A stretch of DNA of 34,745 nt from Eggerthellaceae bacterium (GTDB lineage Bacteria; Actinomycetota; Coriobacteriia; Coriobacteriales; Eggerthellaceae): NCBI GenBank assembly GCA_017432445.1, contig JAFRJC010000029.1:1-34745 (forward strand), in the 5' to 3' direction. The notes below the pieces were generated by a model that searched no databases, was not told the origin of the DNA, and worked only from the letters and a program-made list of their open reading frames with translations. A program made the translations under genes and the position numbers. Shown here piece by piece: positions 9,126-17,901 of this stretch. Each line of letters opens with the position of its first letter. Position 1 is the stretch's first letter.

Positions 9126-9155
9126 GTGCGTGTTTCATGACAAAGGTGATAAGTG

Positions 9156-10109
9156 ATGCAGCATCCATCAAATAAGGACTCGGTATCGGTTGTCGTTCCC
9201 GCCTACAATGAAGAGGCGTCCATTCCGCTCTTCATGGAGCGGGCGCATGAGTTCGAAGAGTCAGTCGGGTTTGCAATCGAGTTCGTATTCGTGGACGATG
9301 GCTCTAAGGACAATACATACGAGCTGCTCGTCGAATCTGCTGCTGTATTGCGCAACGCGAAGGTCGTCAAGCTTTCGCGCAATTTCGGATCCCACGCTGC
9401 GATTCGGGCTGGAATAATGCATTCGGATTCCGATTTCGTCGTCATCTATTCAATCGACATGCCCGAGCCTATCGAGGATATCGAGAAGATGTTCCTGGAG
9501 CTTCGAGACGGCTATGAGCTTGTATATACGTGTCGCGAAGGATATGACGGGGGATTTGGCAGCCGCATGTTCGCCCGACTCGTGAACAAGTACATCGAGC
9601 CCACGTATCCTGCAAATGGCCTCGTGGGAATAGCGTTTGGGCCGAAAATCAAAGAGCAGCTCAACATGCACCCCGAGGCGAACTCGTCAATCTTCTTCCA
9701 AGTATTCCAGATGGGCTTTAGCGTGAAGGAGCTGCCTTCTCGTTACTTGGAGCGAGAAGAGGGCGCTTCGAAGTGGACGTTCCGCAAGAAAGTCAAGCTT
9801 CTCATCGATAGCTTCGTCATGTTCTCGTTCGCTCCGATCCGTTTCATATCCACGATCGGGTTCTTGCTCGCTTTCCTGGGCTTCATATGGGCTTTGGCGA
9901 TTGTGATAATCAAGCTTACAGGTGTTATAGAGCTTGCTGCTGGCTGGCCGACATTGCTCTCCGTCATGCTCATCGGGTTCGGAATCACAAACGTATCACT
10001 TGGCGTAATTGCGGAATACCTGGTCAGAGACCTTGATGCAACTCGGGATCGCCCCGCTTTTATTGTTGATACGATTACGCAAGCCGATGGAAGGCATATC
10101 GATGAGTAA
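9156..10109 (+). CDS. GtrB/ArnC-like polyisoprenyl-phosphate glycosyltransferase (GT2 with two membrane helices)
   Basis: A 317-residue GT2 enzyme. The GT-A domain starts with VSVVVPAYNEE and FVFVDDGSKDNT and includes KLSRNFGSHAAI, typical of the DPM1/GtrB/ArnC group. The C-terminal REEGASKWTFRKK motif precedes two membrane helices (about 225-285). Such enzymes load a sugar from a nucleotide donor onto undecaprenyl phosphate on the inner membrane face. The usual D-A-D-L-Q-D-P metal-binding segment reads S-I-D-M-P-E-P here, so the first aspartate seems replaced. The ATG at 9156 has AAAGGTG seven bases upstream; a GTG at 9153 is possible. The next gene overlaps its end by eight bases. Confidence 0.85.
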   Translation: MQHPSNKDSVSVVVPAYNEEASIPLFMERAHEFEESVGFAIEFVFVDDGSKDNTYELLVESAAVLRNAKVVKLSRNFGSHAAIRAGIMHSDSDFVVIYSIDMPEPIEDIEKMFLELRDGYELVYTCREGYDGGFGSRMFARLVNKYIEPTYPANGLVGIAFGPKIKEQLNMHPEANSSIFFQVFQMGFSVKELPSRYLEREEGASKWTFRKKVKLLIDSFVMFSFAPIRFISTIGFLLAFLGFIWALAIVIIKLTGVIELAAGWPTLLSVMLIGFGITNVSLGVIAEYLVRDLDATRDRPAFIVDTITQADGRHIDE

Positions 10110-10683
10110 CGACCGCTATGAAAGCCTGACCGACGAAGAGCGCGACACATTGGAGAAGATCGTCGCGCTAAAGAAAAAGCTCGACGAGTACACGCAGAGT
10201 TCGTACAACAGAACAAACCCTTTTGCCGAAAACCTCATCGATTGGCATGAAAAAGGCGAAGCCTTCGCTGGCGAGGGATCGGTCATTTATGACTCGGCGA
10301 CGCTCATTGGCGACGTATCGATCGGTGAGCATGCGTGGATCGGCGAGGGCTGCCTCGTCGACGGATCAGGCGGTCTGACCCTGGGAGACTACGTGGTTCT
10401 TGCATGCGGCGTGCACATCTACACGCATGACACTGTCAAATGGGCCTTGAGTGGCGGGCAGGCTGAATATAGGCAGTCTCCGGTCAGTATCGGCAGCAAT
10501 GTGTTCATAGGAGCCCAGTCGGTCATCACATGCGGAGTGACCATCGGCGATCATGTGCTCGTATGCGCAAATTCGACCGTGACGGGCGATGTGGCATCCA
10601 ACTCCATAGTTGCAGGATCCCCTGCGCGTACGATAGGGGAGGTCATCGTCGATGGACCGAATGTCGAGCTGAGCTATTACTAG
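10102..10683 (+). CDS. Hexapeptide-repeat (left-handed beta-helix) acetyltransferase
   Basis: A 193-residue acyltransferase. The N-terminal 60 residues are helical (YESLTDEERDTLEKIVALKKKLDEY). The rest has hexapeptide turns such as LIGDVSIGEHAWIGEG, VYIGAQ-like VFIGAQSVITCGVTIGDHV and SNSIVAGSPARTIG, typical of the LacA/NodL/WbbJ group. A histidine in CGVHIYTHDT is the likely catalytic base. It probably O- or N-acetylates a sugar of the glycan made by this locus. The ATG lies inside the last codons of the upstream glycosyltransferase, which implies translational coupling. It is the last gene of the first plus-strand cluster; the next gene is convergent. Confidence 0.82.
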   Translation: MSNDRYESLTDEERDTLEKIVALKKKLDEYTQSSYNRTNPFAENLIDWHEKGEAFAGEGSVIYDSATLIGDVSIGEHAWIGEGCLVDGSGGLTLGDYVVLACGVHIYTHDTVKWALSGGQAEYRQSPVSIGSNVFIGAQSVITCGVTIGDHVLVCANSTVTGDVASNSIVAGSPARTIGEVIVDGPNVELSYY

Positions 10684-10766
10684 CCCTATGGTTGAAGCCT
10701 GGAGCAAAAACGTCCAGTAAAGCCTTTGAGCTCTATCAAAGAACCGCCGACCACGCGTCGGGAGCT

Positions 10767-13385
10767 CTAGCGCTTGAACGTGGATCTGAGTTTCTTCGGC
10801 AGCCAGGTCACCGTCTTTCCTGCCTTGTACGTCGTCGAGTTCTTGATCTTCTTGACCTCTTCGGTTTTGCGCTCGAACCGTTTGCGAAGGCGATCCGATT
10901 CGCGTTTCTCCCGTTTGGCCCTTTTCTCGAACTCGCCGCGTTCCGCTTTCAGCCTCTCTGCACGCTTGTGCTCACGGATCAGTTCATCCAGCAGGAACTC
11001 CGTCAGGTCCTTGCTCTCCATCCTCCTGAACCATTCGCGCTCTCGTTCGTAGATGAAGAACTCATCAGGTTGGTTTGCTGTTCCAAACTCGTAAATCCAT
11101 TTGTCTCGGATTGCGGGGTAGAGCTTCGTGATCGTGCTCGAGTAGAGCATCTGCTCCACGTTGAACATGCACATGTGGACGGTGTAGTTCCTGTAATCGC
11201 GGTCAAGGCGGTCATATCGGTCGCGACTTGACAGCTCCTTTTTCAGATTGACAAGCGCGTCGTGGAAACACCACCACGAAGAATCGTAGTTCTGCGATAG
11301 CGACGTACCATGGTTCTTCCGCTGGTGGATAAGCGTTTCTCGCACTATCGCGATGCGCTTGGCGCAGAAGTACGCCGTATAGGTGAAGGACATGTCGTTA
11401 TACGTGCGCTGTTCTTGGAATCGTATGTTCAACGATTCTATGTAACTGCGCCTGAAGAGCTTGTCCCATGCCCAACCATTTGTCGATCGGAACGCGTTGT
11501 CGTATGTGATCTCATCGGGCGAGAAGAGCTCGCCTTCTGGGAGTCGACCAAGGGAAAGCCAGGGAACGTCCTCGAAGGTGTTCTTGTCGCTGTAGAAGAA
11601 ATCCGCTCCATAGATCACCATGTCAGCTTGCAGGGACTCGGCTTTCTCGTAGGCCATCTCGAGCATGCGCGAATCGTACAAATCGTCAGCATCCAAGAAC
11701 GATAGGTACTTGCCCGTTGCGCGTTCCAATCCTGCATTTCGCGCTGCGCCGGCACCGCCGTTTTTCGTGCGGACAAGCGTAATGCGGTCGTCAAGGTCGC
11801 ACCATTTCGAGATGAGGGCTGCCGATTGGTCTGTGGAGCCATCGTCGACGCAGATTATCTCGATATTTGTCAATGTCTGAGAAATCAGCTGGAACAAGGT
11901 GAGGTCAATGAACCGTTCGCAATTGTACACGGGTAGGATAATGCTAATATCTGGCGTGCCGGCCGGCTTTCCTTCAGGATTGCCGCGATGGTTTCGTATC
12001 AGCTGCGGTTCCTCCTTAACACTCGCCAGGTTCTTTATGGCGGCAGGAACATCGACCAGCTGGGATTCTTCGATGGCTTCGAGCTTCTCCAGAAGCTCCT
12101 TGCAATCAATGGATCCGGGTTTCGGGTTGTCTCCAACGACGGCGACGTATTCGGCGGTCGCCATCCTCAAGCCGGTGCCTATGGCAGTCTGAAGCATGCC
12201 CTTGTCAACGCTTGCAAACTCGAAGCAGGGGCTATCCTCAAAGACCTTCTGGACTTCAAACCTCGTCCTATCGGCCGATCCGAAATCGACAACGATCGTT
12301 TCGATGCCTTCGATGTCCTGGCGAAGGATCGATTGCAGCAACTTACGCTCGTCTTTTTCGTTGTTGCAGCAGGGGACGATGAGACTCAAACGAGGATTAT
12401 CGACCTTCGATTGCGGTTCTGCGGGCTTTAAGAACCGTTCGTAGTTCTCCCTCTCCTGGTCGGAGAACTCGCTTTCGCTCATCATCGATGACGGTATGCG
12501 GGCCATTACCTCACCAATCAATCCGCGAGCGCTATCGCGTTGGGTGATGTAAGCCGGAGAGTCAAGCGTGTTTCTGAGGTATATGAAGGTTCTCTTCGCG
12601 ACCGATTTGAAAAACGTCCCTGTCTCGTTGACGCTCTCGAGGAAGTCGAACATATCCTGCAGGCGTGAGAATGGAATCAAGCAATTGGTGATATCCGAGG
12701 AGCTGCCGTCACGGTAGGTTCTGTAATGATAGAACGGCTCGCCAACAGCCATGAAGGCTTGGGCATAAAACAGGGTTGCGATGAAGAAGGGGTTGTCGAC
12801 CCATCCGGCACCAGGAACCTCTTTGAATCTGATGCCATTGTCCTCAAGGAAATCCTTTCTATAAATGCCCGACCAAATCGATGGATGCGCCATCAATATC
12901 TCTAAGTGGTCGTTTAGGTTGATGGGGTCGCTTGAGGTCACTTTGGAATAGGGATTGTTGGTTTTGATGACCGTTCCGTTCGAATCGCACTCGTACCATG
13001 CCGATTTGACCACGTCAGCCATAGAGCCATCAGGCATCGACGCTCGGGCGTATAGCTTTTCGAACATATCGGCGCTGATATAATCATCCGGCTCGACGAT
13101 TCCAATGTACATGCCGGATGCCGCTCCGATCCCCTTGTTCATTGCGGCGCCGTAACCGCTGTTAGATTGCGTGATGACGCGAATCCTTGCATCGTTTGAT
13201 GCGTAATCCTCCAAAATGGACAGGCTTCCATCTGTGGAGCCATCATTGATGCAGACGATCTCGATGTTTTCAAGAGACTGGGACACAACGGAATCCATGC
13301 ATTGCTTCAAGTAGGGTTCGACGTTGTATACGGGAATGATTATAGATACAGCAGGCTTGCCAGCACTATCTTGTATATCGAGCAT
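10767..13385 (-). CDS. Large glycosyltransferase with three GT2-like modules and a C-terminal basic coiled coil
   Basis: An 872-residue protein. Module 1 (about 12-250) has VSIIIPVYN, INDGSTDGS and the EPDD metal site at 98-101. Module 3 (about 479-700) has ISIILPVYN, VDDGSTDQS and LDADD (564-568). Between them (about 331-440) is a short, decayed module: LSLIVPCCNNE is kept, but the GSTD segment reads DFGSADRT and the metal site is replaced by VGDNP. The tail (about 780-872) is rich in Lys, Arg and Glu and probably forms a coiled coil ending in a basic membrane-proximal segment. Two active modules suggest that it adds two linkages to a glycan. The ATG at 13385 has AGGAGG six bases upstream; an earlier in-frame start 13 codons away lacks this. 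Transcribed divergently from the next gene. Confidence 0.85.
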   Translation of the reverse strand: MLDIQDSAGKPAVSIIIPVYNVEPYLKQCMDSVVSQSLENIEIVCINDGSTDGSLSILEDYASNDARIRVITQSNSGYGAAMNKGIGAASGMYIGIVEPDDYISADMFEKLYARASMPDGSMADVVKSAWYECDSNGTVIKTNNPYSKVTSSDPINLNDHLEILMAHPSIWSGIYRKDFLEDNGIRFKEVPGAGWVDNPFFIATLFYAQAFMAVGEPFYHYRTYRDGSSSDITNCLIPFSRLQDMFDFLESVNETGTFFKSVAKRTFIYLRNTLDSPAYITQRDSARGLIGEVMARIPSSMMSESEFSDQERENYERFLKPAEPQSKVDNPRLSLIVPCCNNEKDERKLLQSILRQDIEGIETIVVDFGSADRTRFEVQKVFEDSPCFEFASVDKGMLQTAIGTGLRMATAEYVAVVGDNPKPGSIDCKELLEKLEAIEESQLVDVPAAIKNLASVKEEPQLIRNHRGNPEGKPAGTPDISIILPVYNCERFIDLTLFQLISQTLTNIEIICVDDGSTDQSAALISKWCDLDDRITLVRTKNGGAGAARNAGLERATGKYLSFLDADDLYDSRMLEMAYEKAESLQADMVIYGADFFYSDKNTFEDVPWLSLGRLPEGELFSPDEITYDNAFRSTNGWAWDKLFRRSYIESLNIRFQEQRTYNDMSFTYTAYFCAKRIAIVRETLIHQRKNHGTSLSQNYDSSWWCFHDALVNLKKELSSRDRYDRLDRDYRNYTVHMCMFNVEQMLYSSTITKLYPAIRDKWIYEFGTANQPDEFFIYEREREWFRRMESKDLTEFLLDELIREHKRAERLKAERGEFEKRAKREKRESDRLRKRFERKTEEVKKIKNSTTYKAGKTVTWLPKKLRSTFKR

Positions 13386-13533
13386 AAATTGCCTCCTGGA
13401 GATTCGATTGTGCGATATCAGCATGCTTGACCGTCAGCACAGTTTTTAATTATATAATTCTTATGACTTGACACCTTCCATAATGCGAAGAATTGCAAGC
13501 TTGCCCAATTGAGCGTTAGCAAAGGAGAGCTTC
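13386..13533. promoter_or_regulatory. AT-rich divergent promoter region between two glycosyltransferase genes
   Basis: This 148-bp gap separates two divergent genes. Its centre (about 13443-13490) is much more AT-rich than its surroundings. TATAAT occurs on both strands (13453-13458 plus; 13449-13454 minus). TTGACC (13427-13432) and TTGACA (13468-13473) lie on the plus strand, but neither has ideal spacing to a -10 hexamer. Promoters for both genes probably lie here; their exact positions are not resolved. Confidence 0.4.
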
Positions 13534-15537
13534 TTGAAGGTAGCGGTTTCGATAATAATCCCATCGCTGAACAGCATAGACTATTACAAGGAATGCATCG
13601 AGAGCGCGCTCGCGCAAACGATGAAGGAAATCGAGATCATATGCGTCGATGCCGGTTCGACCGATGGCACGCGCGAGCTCATTGCCAAGAAAATGGAAGA
13701 TGATGCGCGCATCAAACTCATCGATTCAGATATGAGAAGCTACGGCCACCAGATGAACCTAGGCCTGGCGGCGGCGAGTGGCGAATACATTTCCATCCTT
13801 GAATCAGATGACCTTCTCATGCCCCATGCGGTCAAGTACTATTACGACATCGCAGCAGGTAAATCGCTTGATTTTGTCAAGTCCGATACGGGCGTTTTCA
13901 AGGGCGATGGCGAGGATCGAAAAGTGAACCCGAGGAAGCTCCATACTTCCGAGGCGTTTTACGACAGGATCTGGAATCCGTCTGAAAACCCCACGCTGCT
14001 CCGGCTTTACAACCTTACCCAGCCGGGTCTGTACCGTCTCGACTTCCTTCGTGAAAACGACGTGAGATACAACGAATCGCCGGGAGCGTCTTACCAAGAC
14101 AACGGCTTCACCCTCCAAGTCTTCACCCAGGCGAAACGGGCGATGTTTACCCACGAGGTCTGCTATCTTCTCAGGCGAGATAATCCAGGGTCGTCCGTTA
14201 TGAGCACGGGCAAGGTGTTTGCCATGTGCGATGAATACGATTACATCCGACAGCGTCTTCTTGATCGCGGACTGAACAGCTTCCTGCCCATGTGCGCTGC
14301 CTGCAGGTATCCGAATTATGAGTTTACGTGCAGTCGCATAGGCGATTGGAACAGGCCTGCCTTCTTCGAACGCTATGCAAACGACTTCAGGCGTTTGGAT
14401 GAGCTTGGCGAACTCGACCGCTCGCTGTTCACGGCGGCTGAGTGGTCTCGGATACACGAGATCATGCGTCTGGGTTCGGATTATTACTATCTCGGTTGGA
14501 GAGACCGCCAACAGCTCGCCACTGCAAACCGCAGAGCGAAAGCTGCCAACAAAAAGGCGCAGGCGAATGCCGGCGGTTTGAACAGAATCCTCAAAATGCC
14601 TGTAAAACTGGCAAAAAAAGCAAAGTCTATGGTTGCTTCGGGCAACGAATCGAGCGCTGCTCCGAAAAAGGCGATAGCGAAGCCTTTCGATAAGGATTAT
14701 GGGGCGTTTCTGGATGGCCTCTGCGAAGATGAGCTCGCCTTGCAAATCTCGCGCGCTTTCTCGAAAAGCGTCGGCTGGCCTCCGAATCTCGAGAATCCGG
14801 TGTCCTATAACGACAAGGTTCAGTACCGGAAGCTTCACGATGAGCGCAGGGGAGAGAAATCCAAGCTTGTCAATAAGCTCGGCGCGCGTGAGTGGGTTCA
14901 GCAACAAGGTCTTGAGCGTCTTTTGCCCCAGCTCTACGGCACGTGGAAGTCGTTCGACGACGTAAAGCTGAACGAACTGCCAGAGTCTTTCGTGCTCAGG
15001 TGTACTCATGCTCGCGATTTTGACATGTTCGTTCCGCATAAAGCCGAGCTCGCAGCCGATTATGCGCGCATGCAGTTTAACGAATGGCAGTCGGGCGACT
15101 TCTCGTCTCTAGAACCGCTCGAGATGGAGTACCAGGGAATCGAGCGTTCTATCATCGCTGAGGAAATGCTGTACGACCAGTCATCCGATGAGTACGTAAT
15201 CTGGTGCTTCGGTGGTGCTGTCCATTATATTCAGGTTAATACCATCGACGAAGGCAACAAGAGGCACATGTCTTTCTTCGATAGAGACTGGAATTGGCAG
15301 ACGTTCAAGTATGCGTTCGGTTATGACGAGAAGATGCCGAAGAAGCCTGGCTGCCTCGACGAGATGCTTTCAGCTGCCGAGACACTTGCCGGCGATTTCG
15401 ATCACATTCGCGTGCATTTCCGACTTGTTGAGAATCGCGTCGTGTTCGAGCAGTTCACGTTTTCCGCCAATTCTGGATTCTGCAATTGGTCGATACCCGA
15501 AACCGATGCCATGCTGGGAGCCCTTTGGCAGATATAG
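13534..15537 (+). CDS. Fusion of GT2 glycosyltransferase and divergent TupA-like ATP-grasp domain
   Basis: A 667-residue protein starting at TTG with a strong AAGGAGA (13522-13528). Residues 1-300 form a GT2 domain (VSIIIPSLNS, VDAGSTDGT, metal site LESDD at 89-93). A basic, Ala/Lys-rich linker spans about 335-382. From residue 383 the sequence follows the TupA-like ATP-grasp family seen in polysaccharide loci: the SYNDKVQYRKL opening, LPESFVLRCTH, EEMLYD, the WCFGGAVHYI strand and the FTFSANSGFCNW end. Several positions expected to bind ATP or metal look changed (R-C-T-H-A-R-D for K-C-N-H-G-S-G; IRVHFR for VRVDFY; EQFTF for GELTF). The ATP-grasp part may be inactive or altered. The comparison is from memory of the family, not a computed alignment. 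Confidence 0.8.
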   Translation: MKVAVSIIIPSLNSIDYYKECIESALAQTMKEIEIICVDAGSTDGTRELIAKKMEDDARIKLIDSDMRSYGHQMNLGLAAASGEYISILESDDLLMPHAVKYYYDIAAGKSLDFVKSDTGVFKGDGEDRKVNPRKLHTSEAFYDRIWNPSENPTLLRLYNLTQPGLYRLDFLRENDVRYNESPGASYQDNGFTLQVFTQAKRAMFTHEVCYLLRRDNPGSSVMSTGKVFAMCDEYDYIRQRLLDRGLNSFLPMCAACRYPNYEFTCSRIGDWNRPAFFERYANDFRRLDELGELDRSLFTAAEWSRIHEIMRLGSDYYYLGWRDRQQLATANRRAKAANKKAQANAGGLNRILKMPVKLAKKAKSMVASGNESSAAPKKAIAKPFDKDYGAFLDGLCEDELALQISRAFSKSVGWPPNLENPVSYNDKVQYRKLHDERRGEKSKLVNKLGAREWVQQQGLERLLPQLYGTWKSFDDVKLNELPESFVLRCTHARDFDMFVPHKAELAADYARMQFNEWQSGDFSSLEPLEMEYQGIERSIIAEEMLYDQSSDEYVIWCFGGAVHYIQVNTIDEGNKRHMSFFDRDWNWQTFKYAFGYDEKMPKKPGCLDEMLSAAETLAGDFDHIRVHFRLVENRVVFEQFTFSANSGFCNWSIPETDAMLGALWQI

Positions 15538-15706
15538 TTTTGCTGACCAAGCTGATGGCAGTTGCCAAAGTTGGCCTGTTCTGAAAGATATGCTGCCCAA
15601 TAATCACAATCGGCCATGCGCATCGTATGCGGTAAAACACGTATACTATGCGTCTGGCGTTTATTGCTGCACAAGGATACGGCTGAATAGAGACTAAGGA
15701 TACAAA

Positions 15707-16927
15707 ATGAAGATTACAGTTGCAGGAGTCGGATACGTTGGCCTCTCGCTTGCAGTCTTGCTTGCGCAGGATAACGAAGTGATGGCGATTACCACTACGC
15801 CGGCGAAAGCGGACATGCTCAACCGCTGGGAGAGCCCCATCCGCGACGACGAGATCGAGCGCTACTTCGACGAGGTCAAGGCTGGCAAGCGCACTCTTAA
15901 CATGACCACGACGACCGACAAGGAGGCTGCCTACAGGTTCGCCGAGACGGTCGTCATCGCGACCCCGACGAACTACGACGACCAGGGGCACTTCTTCGAC
16001 ACTTCGGCCGTCGAGGACGCGATCGAATGCGTTTTGCGGGTCAATCCCGATGCGCTGATCGTCATCAAGTCGACGGTGCCGGTCGGCTACACCGACCACG
16101 TGCGCGAGAAGTACGGCATCACCAACGTCATCTTCAGCCCCGAGTTCCTGCGCGAATCCAAGGCGCTCTACGACAACCTGCACCCGTCGCGCATCGTCGT
16201 CGGGGCCTACGACGACCAGGCGGAGGCTGCGAAGATGTTCGCCGACCTGCTGGCCGCGGGCGCCGATGACGAGGACGTGCCCGTGCGCGTGCTGCACCCG
16301 ACCGAGGCCGAGGCGGTGAAGCTGTTCGCGAACACGTACCTCGCCGTGCGCGTGGCCTACTTCAACGAGCTGGACACCTACGCGCAGACGAAGGGGCTCA
16401 ACACGGCGGAGATCATCGACGGGGTTTGCCTGGACCCGAGGATCGGGGGCCATTACAACAACCCGTCGTTCGGCTACGGGGGATACTGCCTTCCCAAGGA
16501 CACCAAGCAGCTGCTGGCCAACTACCGCGACGTGCCGCAGAACATGGTCGAGGCGGTCGTGAAGAGCAACGTGACGCGCAAGGACTTCATCGCCGAGGAG
16601 GTGATCGACCGCGTTTGGAGGCTCGTCTACGCGGGCGTCGAGAAGCCGGTCGTCGGCGTGCACCGCCTCGTGATGAAGAGCCAGTCGGACAACTTCCGCG
16701 CGAGCGCCATCCAAGGCGTCATGAAGCGTGTGAAGGCCAAGGGCATCCCCGTGATCGTGTACGAGCCCACGCTCGAGGACGGCTCGGAGTTCTACGGGAG
16801 CCGCGTGGTGAACGACCTGGCGGAGTTCAAGGCGCAGAGCGATTTGATTCTGGCCAACCGCTGGGACGAAGAGCTGGCGGACGTGGAGGACAAGGTCTAC
16901 ACGCGGGATCTGTTCAGGCGGGACTAG
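15707..16927 (+). CDS. ugd: UDP-glucose 6-dehydrogenase
   Basis: A 406-residue enzyme that oxidises UDP-glucose to UDP-glucuronate with two NAD+. The NAD-binding loop [10 protein letters not shown] is at the N-terminus, STVPVGYT and [24 protein letters not shown] are family signatures, and the catalytic cysteine is C261 in [15 protein letters not shown]. This C-terminal motif is the Ugd type, not the GGHCIPVDP type of UDP-GlcNAc dehydrogenases (WbpA), so it should not supply the WbpB/E/D-like enzymes directly. A TAAGGA site precedes the ATG. From about 15830 onward, codons end almost always in G or C, unlike the neighbouring glycosyltransferases, so the gene may be highly expressed or have a different history. 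It lies directly next to the first repeat array. Confidence 0.92.
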   Translation: MKITVAGVGYVGLSLAVLLAQDNEVMAITTTPAKADMLNRWESPIRDDEIERYFDEVKAGKRTLNMTTTTDKEAAYRFAETVVIATPTNYDDQGHFFDTSAVEDAIECVLRVNPDALIVIKSTVPVGYTDHVREKYGITNVIFSPEFLRESKALYDNLHPSRIVVGAYDDQAEAAKMFADLLAAGADDEDVPVRVLHPTEAEAVKLFANTYLAVRVAYFNELDTYAQTKGLNTAEIIDGVCLDPRIGGHYNNPSFGYGGYCLPKDTKQLLANYRDVPQNMVEAVVKSNVTRKDFIAEEVIDRVWRLVYAGVEKPVVGVHRLVMKSQSDNFRASAIQGVMKRVKAKGIPVIVYEPTLEDGSEFYGSRVVNDLAEFKAQSDLILANRWDEELADVEDKVYTRDLFRRD

Positions 16928-17275
16928 CTGGGAGTCGGCAGGCGGGAAAACGCGCTCAACCCTTCGATTCAGCCGCTATGCGGCTGCCGTTCGGCTGATG
17001 GCGCGCGGGAAAACGCGCTAAACTGCTCGCTCCCGCCGCTGCGCGGTCTCCGCCCGTCCACCTGCGTGCGGAAAAACGCGCTAAACCCCTCCGCCCCCTG
17101 TCGGCACGCGGATAATTGTTCTTTACTTCTAGTTCTCGCCATGATGTGACGCCATCCGAGCGATGATGTGCGGAAAAACGCACTAAACTGCGCGCTCCCG
17201 CCGCTGCGCGGTCTCCGCCCGTCCACCTGCGTGCGGAAAAACGCGCTAAACTGCTCGCTTCCGCCAACGCGGGAG

Positions 17276-17395
17276 TTTCGTGGAAGGAACTGCGGGTTTA
17301 GGATGCCTTCCAGGCGGATTTAGGATGTTTAGCGCCGAAATCACCGCGCGCCACAGCGCGTTTTCCACCCTAAACGTTCTCTTCCTACCACGAAA
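17276..17395 (+). repeat. 120-bp inverted-end element, copy 1
   Basis: The left end TTTCGTGGAAGGAA (17276-17289) is complementary, with one mismatch, to the right end TTCCTACCACGAAA (17382-17395). Inside lie further inversely related words: GTTTAGG near the left, CCTAAAC near the right, and GTTTAGCGCC against GCGCGTTTTCC. The whole could fold into a long imperfect hairpin as RNA or single-stranded DNA. No protein-coding potential was recognised. Confidence 0.75.
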
Positions 17396-17658
17396 TGTTG
17401 GAGCCGGCGGTTTCGGAGGGTTCAGGTCGGAAATCCGCTTGCCCGCCTGCGGGAAAAACGCGCTAAACCCCTCCGCCCGCCTGCCGGCACGCGGATAATC
17501 GTTCTTTACTTCTAGTTCTCGCCATGATGTGACGCCATCCGAGCGATGATGTGCGGAAAAACGCGCTAAACTGCTCGCTCCCGCCACTACGTGGTCTCCA
17601 CCCGTCCACCTGCGTGCGAAAAAACGCGCTAAACTGCTCGCTTCCGCCAGCGCGGGAG

Positions 17659-17778
17659 TTTCGTGGAAGGAACTGCGAGTTTAGGGCGGCTCCCAGGCGG
17701 ATTTAGGATGTTTAGCACCGAAATCACCGCGTGCCACAGCGCGTTTTCCACCCTAAACGTTCTCTTCCTACCACGAAA
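17659..17778 (+). repeat. 120-bp inverted-end element, copy 2
   Basis: This is the second copy, exactly 383 bp after the first, with the same 14-bp ends (17659-17672 and 17765-17778) and the same length. Its interior differs mainly just after the left arm, where it reads like the array 2 copy rather than copy 1. Confidence 0.75.
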
Positions 17779-17866
17779 TGTTGGAGCCGGCGCTTTTGGA
17801 GGGTTCAGGTCGGAAATCCGCATGTCCCTCGGCTGGAAAAACGCGCTAAACTCCTCGTCCGCCCGC

Positions 17867-17901
17867 CAATGAGGCAAAGGGGCCGCCCCTTTGCCTCATT
17901 G
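17867..17901. repeat. REP-like hairpin, copy 1
   Basis: AATGAGGCAAAGGGG (17868-17882) is perfectly complementary to CCCCTTTGCCTCATT (17886-17900) around a CCG loop, with one more C-G pair outside. It interrupts the spacer between two boxes that elsewhere reads CCGCCCGCCTGCCGGCACGC, which suggests insertion. Near-identical hairpins occur at 24017 and 24780. It is not followed by a T-run and is better read as a mobile palindrome than a classic terminator. Confidence 0.7.

Larger units (their letters stand above)
17102..17867 (+). repeat. 383-bp direct tandem duplication inside array 1
   Basis: The segment beginning CGGCACGCGGATAAT at 17102 recurs at 17485 and stays strongly similar to about 17867, with only scattered substitutions. 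Each unit contains the same order of parts: a TTCTTTACTTCTAG stretch, two 63-bp-spaced boxes, the 120-bp inverted-end element, and a GGAAATCCGC-containing tail. Some differences (GGATGCCTTCC versus GGCGGCTCCC) show the copies have drifted or exchanged sequence with other family members; the second form resembles the copy in array 2. Confidence 0.85.

Noticed and set aside
10724..10741. Small inverted repeat (CTTTGA...TCAAAG) between convergent genes as terminator
   Set aside because: The stem is only six pairs and no T-run follows; too weak to annotate.
15455..16714. 419-codon minus-strand frame antisense to ugd
   Set aside because: It is a shadow of the GC-rich ugd coding frame, with no domain or start signal.
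5629..16927. ugd as the missing first enzyme of the WbpE/B/D-like pathway
   Set aside because: Its cysteine motif is the UDP-glucose dehydrogenase type ([12 protein letters not shown]), not the UDP-GlcNAc dehydrogenase type.
16956..17587. Minus-strand open frames in array 1 with repeated LARFSA-like peptides
   Set aside because: They arise from the 63-bp (21-codon) period of non-coding repeats, run in more than one frame, and lack ribosome-binding sites and known domains.
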